DNA of 64,000 nt from Terebella lapidaria (taxonomy: Eukaryota > Annelida > Polychaeta > Terebellida > Terebellidae): assembly GCA_949152475.1 (NCBI GenBank), contig OX424561.1:6882001-6946000 (forward strand). Reading direction: 5' to 3'. Below the pieces are notes generated by a model that was given only the letters and a program-made list of their open reading frames with translations, made no database searches and was not told the DNA's origin. Position numbers and translations under genes: made by a program. Positions 1-12,900 of this stretch are shown here, piece after piece; the stretch's first letter is position 1; every line of letters begins with the position of its first letter.

Positions 1-259
1 GGTACCGCTGGTTTGGAGAGAAAGCCTGCAACAGGGAAAACAGGTACATGTACATTATTATAAAATTCAATGGATGTGTACAAGACATATGACCTTATTA
101 AGAACTTTGGCTCTTTTACATCATGGATATAGGTACATGATCATGAATTTTTTTTTCAATCCATACATGTATACTACACTGAAAGTTGATGTGCCGAATT
201 TACCCGGAACATTTTGCCATTATTCATTGCTAAATGCAGAATGTATAAAATATACTCAC

Positions 260-3200
260 CACAACATTGATGCCAAACTTGTGACCTTTGAACTCTGCGA
301 CCTGAGTCTGTTCTTCCACATCCCAGACCCGCACTGCCGGCTGGTGGCCACACTAGAAACCAAAACAGAGGGGGCAGCACTTGTTATACACCAAGTCATA
401 ATGGCAGACAGAACATGCTGAATTACGATACCATGCTATTGAAACTTATCGTCGATTCATACAGTTATCTAATTTGGGTGAAATTCAACAGCAACCTACC
501 ACAGGGCCCGATGTATGTGTATTAAAAGTTTCGTGATGATATCTTGGTACGTTTTGGAATAAAGTGCGTGACGTCGTTTTCCCGAAAAAAATAAAGATTT
601 TTTTGTGGCGGCCATCTTATTTTTCCGATTCGGCTGGAATTCAATAGCAACCTACCTCAGCGCCCGATGTATGTGTACAAAAAGTTTCGTGATGATATCT
701 TGGTACGTTTCAGAATAAAGTGCATGACGTCTTTTTCCCGAAAAAAATAAAGTTTTTTTTGTGGCAGCCATCTTATTTTTCCGATTCAGCTGGAATTCAA
801 TAGCAACCTACCACAGGGCCCGATGTATGTGTACAAAAAGTTTCTTGATGATATCTTGGTACGTTTCAGAATAAAGTGCGTGACGTCTTTTTCCCGAAAA
901 AAATAGTTTTTTTTTTTTGTGGCGGCCATCTTATTTTTCCGATTCGGCTGGAATTCAATAGCAACCTACCTCAGGGCCCGATGTATGTGTACGAAAAGTT
1001 TCGTGATGATATCTTGGTACGTTTCAGAATAAAGTGCGTGACGTCTTTTTCCCGAAAAAAATAAAAGTTTTTTTTTTTGTGACGGCCATCTTATTTTTCC
1101 AATTCGGCTTGAATTCAAAAAACTAGAAGTCCCCCCTCCGGAGGACATAATGACTTTACTGTACCTCCCCAGTTGCGAGGTACTGTCCATCTCGGGAGAA
1201 TGCCAGACATGTGATGGCTTTCTTGGACGCATTCACCAGGTGGCTCTGCTTGTTCTTGCGTGGGTTGTAAAGTACAATCACACATCTGTAGGATATAAAC
1301 GACGATTATCTGATAATGCTGGTCAAATTTGGTATTCCGACGTGTCTGCAAATCATAAACTGAATCTGTATTCCATGTATGAAACTGCTTTAGATTATGA
1401 ACTGTATTTGTCAATAGATCTGTACTGGAAGCATAGGGTGTCACTTTCTAGATTTCGTTGTTCGAATCACAAATTAGCCATTGAACGTGGTAGATATATA
1501 AACCAGGACAGGAGCGTTTATGTGGGTATTGTAAAGATCGCGGTTAGGAAATTGTTGAAGATGAAATTCATTTTCTCTTAGTGTGTCCACTTTTCGATGA
1601 GATACGTGAATATTATATTGGAAATTATATTGTGCGGAATCTCAATGTAACCGAATATTTTGTTAGAATATTGTCATCAACAAATCACAAAAGCATCGAA
1701 GATTTAGCGGCTTACATTTACAATGCATTTACTTGTCATCGTGAATTTTATAATCTGTAAAAAGGATCTGTTAGCATTTTGCTTCGCTCATACTTGCACT
1801 TTCTTGTAAATGCACATGGGCCCGAGGCCTTTGGTGAAATAAAGTATCGATCAATATATACATGTGAGGACATAAGGCGTGACCAGTTATGATACTAGTA
1901 GATGTATAATGGTGAAACTCAGTTTGAAAACTCAGTTTGAAACATGACCTTAAAAGCAGAACTTTCCCTTGTTTCTGATTTGTCACAAATCACCCCATAA
2001 AATTGTACTGATGATATCTGCAAAGTGTACTGTATAAAACACATCTACAGTGGTCCCTGTAAGACAAGACCTCACCTTTTGCAGGAAAAGTGAGGTCTTA
2101 TCTTACAGGAAGTCTTATTTCACAGGTTCATTTACATGTTAAACTGATCTTTGGGGAACATAAAAAGGTCTTTACAGACAGGGAAGTCTTATTTCAGAGG
2201 GGTCTTATCATACAGGGACCACTGTAAAATGGTTCAGGTGTCTAGATGTATGTGAATATATCATTCACACAAATATTAATTACTTTTTTTGTAGCAATAC
2301 AATGAATAAGTACAACTGCATACCCCATGTACCCTACATCATGTACATGTACATATTTTGTCATAGAAATACTACTACTACTATGCCCGGGCAGTCAGGA
2401 TTTATGACACCCCACATCAGGTAAATGTTTAGGGGCACACAACATGGACAAGACTGTCAAGAACAGGTCACCGCTTATGTTTGTAGGCCCCCAACACCTG
2501 ACAGAGTCTGTCGTACTCAGGGCGTCTAGAGGATAGAGTACTGTAAAAGTACTAATTTTCGCGCGGTACTTATTTCGCGTATTTCGCGGTAAGGGTAGAT
2601 CCGCGAAATTAAATACCTCGCTAAAATAAGTCTCCCGCGAAAATTAATTTTGAGGTTTGTGGCCGTCCATAGCACAATACGCTGTTGCTAATCATAACGC
2701 GCAGAATTACGTTAGTTATAGTGCCCAGATACCGGTCGCTAGCGTCTGCATGGCACGTGCTTGAACTTGGTGCCGATGACATCTGCACCAAGTTCAAGCT
2801 TTCGCAGACTAAGCATGACTTGTTTGACGTTTGTGTTTAAAATTTCAAATAAAATCTGATTTGATTTCCTGTGACTTTCCATTTCTCACACCAATTGCAT
2901 TGATATACTATGATGTCCATCAACTGCAAATTCTTTACGCGATTACTGGCAATCACTGAACCGCGAAATTAAATCCCCGCGAAATTGCCTGGGGGTAAAA
3001 ACCGCGAAATTTAATACCCGCGAAAAAAAGTGTTTTTACAGTACTTAACCTGTCAACAAGATCAACGCTATATATATATATATAGTATTTATCACCTGAT
3101 TGTGGTCAGTGAGGGAAACTTTATGTGAATATATATACCAGTATGTCATGCATCATGTATGAAGATGTATACATAACTAGACATAAAAGCCTATAGGCTT

Positions 3201-4233
3201 TGTGGCATCCCCCAATTTTTCTTTTCTTTTCTAATGGTGAAACTTGACTGTTATTATAATACATATACCAGGATTATTGAACACAGGTGGGAGTGAGAGT
3301 TCAAATTATAGCAGTTGCTCACTAGACAAATGTCCATCAGATATTTGTTTTAATCTCAATAGGTATTAAATGTACAGACATGACAGACATTCATAATACA
3401 ACCCAAAAAGGAAATTATTCTGGGTTCTGGCTAAGTAAAACAATGATAATTTGGTCACTGCATGTGAAATACAGCTAGAAAACAAAACAATGCATGTAGT
3501 TTCATCCAGATAAACACAGTGCTGTTTTAACTGAATACAATGAACAATTGACCGGCAACCAAGGCCCAGGCAGACCTTCAAAGCTGTTATCTTCAGTTTG
3601 GGTCATCATTATATAACCACCTATTGTTTTCTTTAGAAAGGGAAGGAGGGCATTGTTCCAACTTGTTCGTGTTAGTATAGTGAACTGGGGTGAGGGGACA
3701 GGAGAGGGGGGGGGGGGGGGGGGAAGAGGGGCAGTGCATACAAGTCACTGATACATTGCTACATTCATATGCAGATTAGACTGGCTGACAGTGGAGGTGG
3801 GGGAGGGAGAGGGGGGGGGGTATTGCCTTATCACAGGCATTACTGAGCAGGGCTCTCATATACTGCACTGGCTGAGAGGGCAGAGCCTAGCCTCATGCTG
3901 GACATGCAGGCTGCAGTCAGTGAATACAGTAGCATGGCTCAGTCACAGTATTACATCTGCATGGGGGCAGGCGAGGGAAAAATTCTAAGTCCAAAAAAAA
4001 ATACACCCAAAAAATTTTTTCCCCCTGGAAATGGCCTGAATCAAATTATGACATTGACAGGAATCGCCCGATTTTTTTTTCCAAAATGGCCGCTGGCGGC
4101 CATCTTGGATTTCGGGTCTCGACGAAAAACAATAGGGGTTAGGAGCAAAGTATTTCGGATGAGCTGTGAAAATTTCGGAAAGATAGATTAAGGCGTTCAA
4201 GAGTTATGATCCGGAAACCGAACGGCGGAAGAA

Positions 4234-4266
<33 letters not shown>

Positions 4267-7200
4267 AAAAAAAAAAAAAAGAAGAAAAAGGCCTCCCGAT
4301 TTTCAATCGGGATGCCTAAATATACAGGCATTGTGTTATGTAGCCCACACAAACAGACAAAGAAATGTACTGGTGCTAGTTACTAGTAGTCAATTAATCA
4401 TATTTATAAAACCACATAGCATGCTGAATGCTAATACCAGTATATGACAAGTGATATGGACCGGAAATAACAAGATCTACAATGAAGGTAAACACTCTAG
4501 TGGGGTGTTGTAGATTGATTGCCGACATGTGGTTCTGTCTTATCATCACATTTATACGTAGAGTCTTGGTTAACTAACTACAGGACACTAATATTTCTGT
4601 GCTACATGTCAACGAGGATGATGTCTGTGACCTAGTACAGCGAACAGTGTTATTTCTCAAATTCACCCATGAAAATTTATGAACTAAAAATTGAGAAGCT
4701 GACAGAGCTATTTTTCTGCACTAGAGCAATTGTTTTAACATGCTAACTTATTGAGACTTTAATCCCATCGACTTTAATCACAAGAGCATTGTTGATGAGG
4801 TCCATGTGTACACATGTAATACAATTTTCTTATTGTAGTTAGTGTACTGTAGATCTACAACACACAAGCACCAGAGCACTGAGTCTACTGACAACAATTT
4901 ATTTTCATACAGGTAGCAATGATCCTCTGTGTGTTATTCTGACATTTGACAGACATGAGTATTTCTGATGGGGGTTATGATTGTTGAAGCCTTGAACTCT
5001 CAAACCGCATCTTCCCAGGGCTGTCAATGTCTGCCCAGGGTAGTGATATAGAGCCTGCTAAGGTTACCATAACATATACCGGGTATATACCTCATACTGT
5101 ACATGTACCTAGAGCTGTCAATATGAATGGATTGAAGATAATGTTGACAGCATGATACATGCAAAGATCACTGGAAATATTTGCAGAAATTGCAGCAATA
5201 AATGAAATACATGAAGCCTCCAGAAAATACATGTACACATGGAAAACTAGCGTGCCAATTCCAAACTCATACATTATGCAATAACCCTCCTTCATCCAAT
5301 ATCATATTCTACCAGAAACATTGTAAAAATGAAGATTTTCCCGATTCTTTTCATGTAACAAGGTGTGTTAAATTTTGTATCCAGTTCTCAAAACAAAATA
5401 TGTGGCCAAGAATTATACCTGAAACATTACATTGCACGTGTATGTAGAGAAATGTGTTGTCATGGTTACCAACAGCTGTGTGTGGGGCCCACCTGGCCAG
5501 GTACATGTAAACACACCACCCAGCCAGGCATGTCTGTTACCAAGGTAACAACTTCCCTGGGAACACACCATCCCCAGCACAGCCAGACTATCAGCAGAAT
5601 AATTGAAACATCTTGCTCTACAAGTTCATGTAGATAGTGTAATCTGAAATTTCATTCATTTTATAAAATTTAATGTTCATGATAAAATTAATAACATTTG
5701 ATGAAAAATACTTATGATGACAATATTATCAGAACGTGGGTGTTCTGATATTTGATATTGTAGAATTTAAATTGGGTTTAATCCAGTTTATTTTATCCAG
5801 TTATTTAGGCTTAGTCCGAGAAACATACAAAACGCCGTGTCCAGTTCGATCTTAATTTATTGATAGTCCGACTTCGTTATTGATGGTGAAATTATGGTTC
5901 ATACAGTACAAATATTGAGACACTGATCTTTTGTGTCTAGTCCCGATTGTGCCGCCAGCCGAACTGACGCTACCAAGATTTTTGGCGGCCGTTTCAGAAA
6001 CAAAGAATTCGTGTGCCAGCCAATCAGATTATCGCGGGGACCAGTGAGATATGGATCAGCCAATGATCACCTATTGTTTTAAATTCTGGAGTACTGAGTC
6101 GAACGCTTACAACAAATATGGACATGGAAATAAGTGTTACCATGGAAACATCGGGTGACTGGGGTCTGGCTGGTACTAGGTAGTACCAGGCACAGCTCAC
6201 ACACAGAGGTTAGAGTACTAGTAGTATAATACATGCTATGGGGGGTGAGATACAAGTTGAAAACACTAGAGGATTTAAGTTTGTTTGACTGGCCCCGCGA
6301 TATAAAACATTGATGGAACTGTTGTTTGGCACAATATAAAATTAATAAAGTATTTTGTGACTGTTCACACTTATAAGTAATGATTGAAATAACATTGACA
6401 ATCAATGTGTAAGTATTACATAATAAAGATACTAATAATAATTAGTATGTAATTATCATATTACATAACAAAACAGCAATTAAAATATGCAACTCTGATA
6501 ATATCAACATGACCGAGTTACACATACCAGAAAACACTCCACATTTTAATAGGGGTAAATCTCAACATCAGCATGGTATGAGACAAGTCACAGGACATGG
6601 ATACCATTGTAATTTTCTACCAGTATGTGTTGTCAAGAATAGCTCGCTCAATAAATGCGTATTTGATGTATTTAGATGTGACATGTACGTCAGCTCTGAG
6701 CACCACGAAGCAGTGAAATCATCATCGCTCACTCAAGAAACACAATAGACACGCAAGCTGATATCAACACACAATGTACATGTACATGTAAGTTTGCGTG
6801 CATGATTGGGTACAGGCAGAAATCCATAAGAGATGGCTTCTGGTACATGGGTACAGGTGAATAAAATAAAATGTGAGCAAAACCATAATGATTCTTATCC
6901 AGATCATCAATTCACAAACACATGTAACCAGCCTTGATGTATTGTTTGTATAAAACCAATGATGTGTCAGCGACTGACTCAACCCACCTACATACAGATT
7001 ACAGAACCTCGCCAAGATATATTTACAACGTATTTACATTTGATTGGTACATGTACTAGTAACGCATTCTTATTCATCAAATAAATTGAAGGGTTTTTGT
7101 TTCGTTTCATAAAAATCTGATACAGTACAGTCAACTATCTCCATGATCTTGGATGGATGGCTAATCGTACATGTGGCTTTGTCTCTGGAGGATTGGAACC

Positions 7201-8617
7201 CAAACAGTTGCTTCACGAGTCAATAAATTCTAAACTCCTCTTTTTCATCCCATTGATAATTGTACAATGTAGGCTCTGTGAACTCAAGACTATCTTTTTG
7301 CCAATATTTCTTTTCGGAAGTTTTCTGGAACCACACCATCAAGTTTTTCAGCCACGACTGAGTTGACGGCATGTTAGTTTACTGAGGGATCAGACAAAAC
7401 CCAGAGATACTGGAGCAGTGAGGCATTACAAGCCACCTCACCCAGCACTGAGCAATCCTGCATCCATTGAGCCGCAAGTTTACAGCTCCCGGATCAATAC
7501 GCAGCTTTGGGGCTCTCATCATGACTAACACAACATCTTAGTAACAGGGTCTGTGTGAGATCTGTACATAATGTTACACCGTGGGTGATGTGTATCAAAG
7601 CTATGACCTAACTGCCGTGGGAGGACGCTAGCCTATAGACACAGAGAAACCCATAACTCCAGAGAAATTGATCAATCAATCTCCAATTCATTGGCAGCTC
7701 TGATCTTTTGGCTCAGCCACATGCTGATCAAATGATTGATCTGTAAATTGCAAGATATATGGAAGAAATGCATAGATTCTGAGAATTATAATTACCCAGG
7801 TATAGTGTTGCATGGAAGTTTGCAAGATACATGTACATGATGTACTCGTGACTTGTGAGCTGCGCCTTTCTGACAGATGTAGACATTGTATACTAACATC
7901 CACAGATATTACCTATACATAAATGTAATCAGAGAATTTATAGGAAAGTAAATGAATGCATCATTATCACCTGACCCTACAAAGAATAGAGAGTATCAAT
8001 CAGTACATTATGTAACTGGGCTGACAATACTGATATGAAAGCTTTAGATCTATGCAATGTCCTACATTGTACTCAGCACCGGTATCTATGATTCTATATA
8101 TGTAATTGAGGTCAGTCACTGGTGGTACTTGTCAGTTGTCACTGTGTTATAATGATTGTAGCTGACATGTCCTTATAATGAGTTTGCTCCAGGAGCGATG
8201 AGAACAAAATACAGACAATAACTGGCTGTATGATTGCTCCAATTATGGACACAAGTGTGTGCAGTGACTGTGATTGGGGGTGTATGTTGTCATGACATGG
8301 TGTCCAGGCTATATATGGACTCAACACTCTGCAGGGACCTACTGGGACTCTGTCATGTGATCAGAGATAGCATTCTACTGTAAAAGTACATGTATTTACT
8401 GACTAGTTGTCAGCAATAGAACGGTGAGCAGTCATGAGTTGGTAGGTGAGGAAGGCGACCATGAGACTGGGTGTGGAGAGGATGGAGGGGAGAAGGAGAC
8501 GAGGGGGGAGAGGTGTACAACTTACCCTGCTGGGTAGGCCACTAGGCCGGTGTTAGGGTCACTTGCAAGTGCAGCGTTGTTTGCGACTGTGAATCCCAGA
8601 ACCCTCTCCAACTGTGC
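260..8617 (-). CDS. WDR62/MAPKBP1: WDR62/MAPKBP1-type WD40 scaffold protein, three 5'-proximal exons (partial)
   Basis: Minus-strand exons in transcript order are 8617-8526, 1285-1165 and 352-260. Phases join exactly: 92 bp ending in two bases of a Gly codon, 121 bp, then 93 bp. The product reads [14 protein letters not shown]..., then [17 protein letters not shown]...[17 protein letters not shown], then [20 protein letters not shown].... This is the conserved start of the first WD40 propeller of the MAPKBP1/WDR62 family, including the AVRVWDV blade. Acceptors (CTGCAG, CTACAG, TTTCTAG) and donors (GTAAG, GTACAG, GTGAGT) are good. Family members are centrosome/spindle-pole and JNK-pathway scaffolds. 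Invertebrates usually have one gene for the two vertebrate paralogues, so I do not choose between them. The initiator exon, expected above 8617, was not found, and all later exons lie beyond the left edge. The introns (7.2 kb and 0.8 kb) hold a satellite, a LINE relic and inverted-repeat elements. Confidence 0.9.
470..1120. repeat. Tandem repeat, about 156-bp unit, four copies
   Basis: The phrase GCCCGATGTATGTGTA starts at 506, 662, 818 and 976, giving a period of 156-158 bp. Each unit also carries a TTCGTGATGATATCTTGGTACG block, a GTGACGTC block and GTGGCGGCCATCTTATTTTTCC next to a T/A-rich run. The array fills most of the short intron between two WDR62-type exons. Unit-to-unit differences are few, so the array is fairly young. 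Confidence 0.85.
1290..1760 (+). pseudogene. LINE reverse-transcriptase 3' relic
   Basis: The plus strand reads ...[20 protein letters not shown]... and [18 protein letters not shown] up to about 1500. After a frame shift it continues as a CGYCKD...[19 protein letters not shown] block and ends at TAA (1758-1760). This pattern (FR-S-H-LAIE-GRY, a Cys-x2-Cys pair, then EDE-HFLL-CP) is the C-terminal tail of non-LTR retrotransposon polymerases of the CR1/Jockey type. The copy is truncated at its 5' end and frame-shifted, so it is dead. It lies in the WDR62-type gene, opposite to that gene, and overlaps nothing coding beyond the exon at 1165-1285. Confidence 0.7.
2048..2224. mobile_element. Non-autonomous inverted-repeat element with TA duplication (copy 1)
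   Basis: The ends are CAGTGGTCCCTGTA and its complement TACAGGGACCACTG, flanked by TA on both sides (2046-2047 and 2225-2226). The 177-bp body has no coding capacity. Internally it repeats words such as GAGGTCTTAT, AAGTCTTATTTC and GGTCTTTACAGACAGGGAAG. A diverged copy lies at 49648-49818, inside an SRR intron. Confidence 0.8.
2538..3044. mobile_element. Inverted-repeat element with TTCGCG-rich ends
   Basis: The left end is GTACTGTAAAAGTACTAATT and the right end is the near complement ending GTTTTTACAGTAC. The subterminal DNA is rich in TTTCGCGG / CCGCGAAATTAAAT blocks in both orientations. It contains a perfect 15-bp stem, 2759-2773 with 2785-2799 (GCTTGAACTTGGTGC and its complement). It is non-coding. 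Related but diverged copies occur at 13547-13758, 14130-14240 and 16463-16572. Confidence 0.7.
3640..3830. repeat. Purine-rich low-complexity stretch with long G runs
   Basis: This holds a run of about 20 G near 3705-3723 and a second G-rich block at 3798-3820 among GGGAGG words. It has G-quadruplex potential on the plus strand. It is intronic and shows no reading frame of interest. Confidence 0.75.
3975..4318 (+). mobile_element. Repeat with poly(A) and terminal hairpin
   Basis: It starts with AAATTTTTTCC...GGAAATGGCC, which resembles the family at 15.1-15.9 kb. It then has a palindromic TGGCCGCTGGCGGCCA. The end is a TTATGATCCGGAAACCGAAC block, GGCGGAAG, about 60 bp of A-rich DNA, then a hairpin: TCCCGATT at 4294-4301 pairs with AATCGGGA at 4305-4312. 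The same end order (CCGGAAACC, GGCGGAAG, A tract, hairpin) closes the composite repeat at 13380-13531. The class is uncertain. Confidence 0.6.
4320..8525. other. Intron of the WDR62-type gene, no further features
   Basis: This is AT-rich DNA with scattered ACATGTACATGTA words. I checked both strands for exons of the flanking gene and found none. Short open frames here have no recognisable product. Confidence 0.6.
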
Positions 8618-9931
8618 CTGCAGAAAACGAATCATTCAACTCAAATATATGTGAAATGTTACATGGTTTTGCATGAGAAATATCCCCAAAGGGCACTCCA
8701 CAGATCTACAATTCGTTGGAGTTTTCATAATTCAAAACAAATTATATGTTTATATGATATTTCTATTTAAATGTCTTATAATAACATTTATAGTTTTCAT
8801 TCCTTTTCATCATATTCTGACATACATATATTGTATACAGTACATGTACACGTACATCTTTCAAAAATGGTAATACCTACGTGCAATAAATCAACAAGTA
8901 GTATACTTGTCAAGTACAGATATCGAATAGGTCTAGTAAATAAATAGTAATACTAGATTTTCAGTAAATATCCTATATGATTTCCAATCAATCAATTCCC
9001 CTTTATCAGAAAATGGACAACTTCAAAGTATGTTTCGAGGACCCCACACTGTGTTGCCCTCATTGAGGCAGGAAACACTCGACAATCACGACATTCACAC
9101 TGACAAGGTAGTATCGTGTAGCTTGGTAAATACACCCCTAGAAACAGATAGAGACCACTACTGAATTGACAATAGATTTATTGATGATCACTTTCATCAG
9201 TAAGTGATCAATATACTCAGAGGCTCTTGTAACCAAACACTCAAATATACTCTAGCTGCCAATAGATAGATCACTATGAAAACAAAAAATTATAAATATC
9301 TCATACAGCAGTTGTCCGAAACAAGGTTTGAGTGCCACACATGCATGTACACAATTTGTACTTTAGTACATGTTATATTTTCATCCAGTTGATAATGTCA
9401 TACTTATTGAGAGATCCATTAAACATGTTAAATTTCTGCTGTTCTGATCATTTATTTTTTGATCTGGTCCTGAAGCAGGAGAGTTTGTGGCTGACTGAGA
9501 GATCACTGTGGTTTAGTGTACCCAGTACCAGGTCATCAGCAAACAGGATAGCTGGAGTTGATCAACCACCCAACGCACATACATGTAAAGGCCACACATC
9601 AGTGGGCAAATATAACAAGACCAGCGCTCGTCCTTGACGAACCAACATCATCATCTCAATAGTGACCGTGTAGAACGTTGTGAACCGAAATGATGTTTCC
9701 AAATGCGGCTTTTGTACTTGTATTTAGTAAAATCTTCAACATGTTATTAGAAGTCTGGCAAATCTATTCACCTTGTTCATTTGTTTGCATCTTTACCACT
9801 GCATATTGTATGAAATTATTGTGAATTGAAACTTGAAAGTGATAATTGATAATGTGATAAAACTGAATCGATATATACTAGCAGAAATCCATCAGAGAAT
9901 ACTCCCCAATACATGCAATATGGTCCTAAAC
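8618..9931. other. Upstream region of the WDR62-type gene, nothing recognised
   Basis: This should contain the intron 1 start of the WDR62-type gene and perhaps its initiator exon. I saw no open frame with the expected basic leader followed by a donor site. Nothing else can be supported. Confidence 0.4.
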
Positions 9932-12900
9932 TAGACGTCAAGGCCTAAAGATGCCTTGGAGGCATTTCGGTGTGATGATTAATTTATAATATATACTAGA
10001 TATCGACGAAAATGAAAAATGTCGACTCCGCAAAAAAATTTACCGTTAAAATAATACCCCTTAGACATGTTTGTCTAGGGCGACGAGTCCGAAAAAAAAG
10101 TCCGTTTCGCTCTACGACTCACCGTTTCCGAGATATCGACGAAAACGAGAAATGCCGACTCGGCAAAAAAATTTCAGGTCAAGGTCAAAGTCCATCCATA
10201 ATACCCCTAGGGCGCCGAGTCCGAAAATAACGTCCGTTTCGCTCTACGACACACCGTTCCCGAGATATCGACGAAAACGAAAAATGCCGACTCGGCAAAA
10301 AAATTTCGGGTCAAGGTCAAAGTCCATCCATAATACCCCTTAGACATGTTTGTCCAGGGCGACGAGTCCGAAAATAACGTCCGTTTCGCTCTACGACACA
10401 CCGTTTCCGAGATATCGACAAAAACGAAAAATGCCGACTCGGCAAAAAAATTTCGGGTCAAGGTCAAAGTTCATCAATAATACCCCTTAGACATGTTTGT
10501 CTAGGGCGACGAGTCCGAAAATAACGTCCGTTTCGCCCTACGATGCACCGTTTCCGAGATATCGACGAAGCCGACTCGGCAAAACAATTTCGGGTCAAGG
10601 TCAAAGTTCATCAATAATACCCTTAAGACATGTTTGTCTAGGGCGACGAGTCCGAAAATAACGTCCGTTTCGCTCTACGACGCACCGTTTCCGAGATATC
10701 GACGAAAACGAAAAATGCCGACTCGGCAAAAAAAATTCGGGTCAAGGTCAAAGTTCATCCATAATACCCTTAAGACATGTTTGTCTAGGGCGACGAGTCC
10801 GAAAATAACGTCCGTTTCGCTCTACGATGCATGGTTTCTGAGATATGCAGGAAGCCTCAAGGATGAATCAGCAGAAAATTATTTCGACCTCTAGGTCAAA
10901 GGTCGTTTGACGGACCAATCCCAAAATCAATAGGGTTCTTCCCTGGTGGCATATGAACCTCCATGCAGAGTTCTGCAACTATTGCGTAAATATTTTTCCA
11001 GTTATCGTCCGGAAACCAAGTCTCAAAATTAGCCTTGATTTCATCCTCACGGACCTCACGGACCTCACGGACCTCGGATCCGGCTCAAAAAGAATAGGGT
11101 TCTTCCACATATCATTTCTGACTTGTGGTGAAAATTTGACTAGAATCCGTCAAGGCAATCTAAAGTTATCGTCCGGAAACCAAAAGTGGCGGAAGAAGAA
11201 AAAAAAAAAAAAAAAAAAAAACTAGACGTCAAGGCCTAAAGATGCCTTGGAGGCATTTCGGTGTGATGATTAATTTATAATATATACTAGATATCGACGA
11301 AAATGAAAAATGTCGACTCCGCAAAAAAATTTACCGTTAAAATAATACCCCTTAGACATGTTTGTCTAGGGCGACGAGTCCGAAAATAACGTCCGTTTCG
11401 CTCTACGACACAACGTTCCCGAGATATCCACGAAAACGAGAAATGCCGACTCGGAAAAAAAATTTGGGGTCAAGGTCAAAGTCCATCCATAATACCCCTT
11501 AGACATGTTTGTCTAGGGCGCCGAGTCCGAAAATAACGTCCGTTTCGCTCTACGACACACCGTTCCCGAGATATCGACGAAAACGAAAAATGCCGATTCG
11601 GCAAAAAAAATTTCGGGTCAAGGTCAAAGTTCATCCATAATACCCCTTAGACATGTTTGTCTAGGGCGACGAGTCCGAAAATAACGTCCGTTTCGCTCTA
11701 CGACGCACCGTTTCCGAGATATCAACAAAAACGAAAAATGCTGACTCGGCAAAAAAAATTCGTGTCAAGGTCAAAGTTCATCCATAATACCCTTAAGACA
11801 TGTTTGTCTGGGGCGACGAGTCCGAAAATAACGTCCGTTTCGCTCTACGAAGCACCGTTTCCGAGATATCGACAAAAACGAAAAATGCCGACTCGGCAAA
11901 GAAATTTCGGGTCAAGGTCACAGTTCATCAATAATACCCCTTAGGCATGTTTGTCTAGGGCGACGAGTCCGAAAATAACGTCCGTTTCGCTCTACGACGC
12001 ACCGTTTCCGAGATATCGACGAAAACGAAAAATGCCGACTCGGCAAAAAAATTTCGGGTCAAGGTCAAAGTTCATCCATAATACCCTTAAGACATGTTTG
12101 TCTAGGGCGACGAGTCCGAAAATAACGTCCGTTTCGCTCTACGACGCACCGCTCCCGAGATATCGACGAAAACGAAAAATGCCGACTCGGCAAAAAAATT
12201 TGGGGTCAAGGTCAAAGTTCATCCATAATACCCCTTAGACATGTTTGTCTAGGGCGACGAGTCCGAAAATAACGTCCGTTTTGCTCTACGACGCACCGTT
12301 TCCGAGATATCGACGAAAACGAAAAATGCCGACTCGGCAAAAAAATTTGGGGTCAAGGTCAAAGTTCATCCATAATACCCCTTAGACATGTTTGTCTAGG
12401 GCGACGAGTCCGAAAATAACGTCCGTTTCGCTCTACGACGCACCGCTCCCGAGATATCGATGAAAACGAAAAATGCCGACTCGGCAAAAAAATTTGGGGT
12501 CAAGGTCAAAGTTCATCCATAATACCCCTTACACATGTTTGTCTAGGGCGACGAGTCCGAAAATAACGTCCGTTTTGCTCTACGACGCACCGTTTCCGAG
12601 ATATCGACGAAAACGAAAAATGCCGACTCGGCAAAAAAATTTGGGGTCAAGGTCAAAGTTCATCCATAATACCCCTTAGACATGTTTGTCTAGGGCGACG
12701 AGTCCGAAAATAACGTCCGTTTCGCTCTACGACGCACCGTTTCCGAGATATGCAGGATGCCTCAAGGATGACTCAGCAAAAAATTATTTCGACCTCTAGG
12801 TCAAAGGTCGTTTGACGTATCGATCCCAAAATCAATAGGGTTCTTCCCTGTTGATATATAAACCTCCGTGCAAAATTCTGCAACTATTGCCTGAATATTT

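Noticed and set aside
74..421. 115-codon plus-strand open frame
   Set aside because: The real signal is on the other strand: a WDR62-type exon at 260-352 with correct splice sites.
7180..7600. Minus-strand stretch with [20 protein letters not shown] as a possible exon
   Set aside because: Stops on either side, no family recognised, and it does not fit the WDR62-type gene it lies within.
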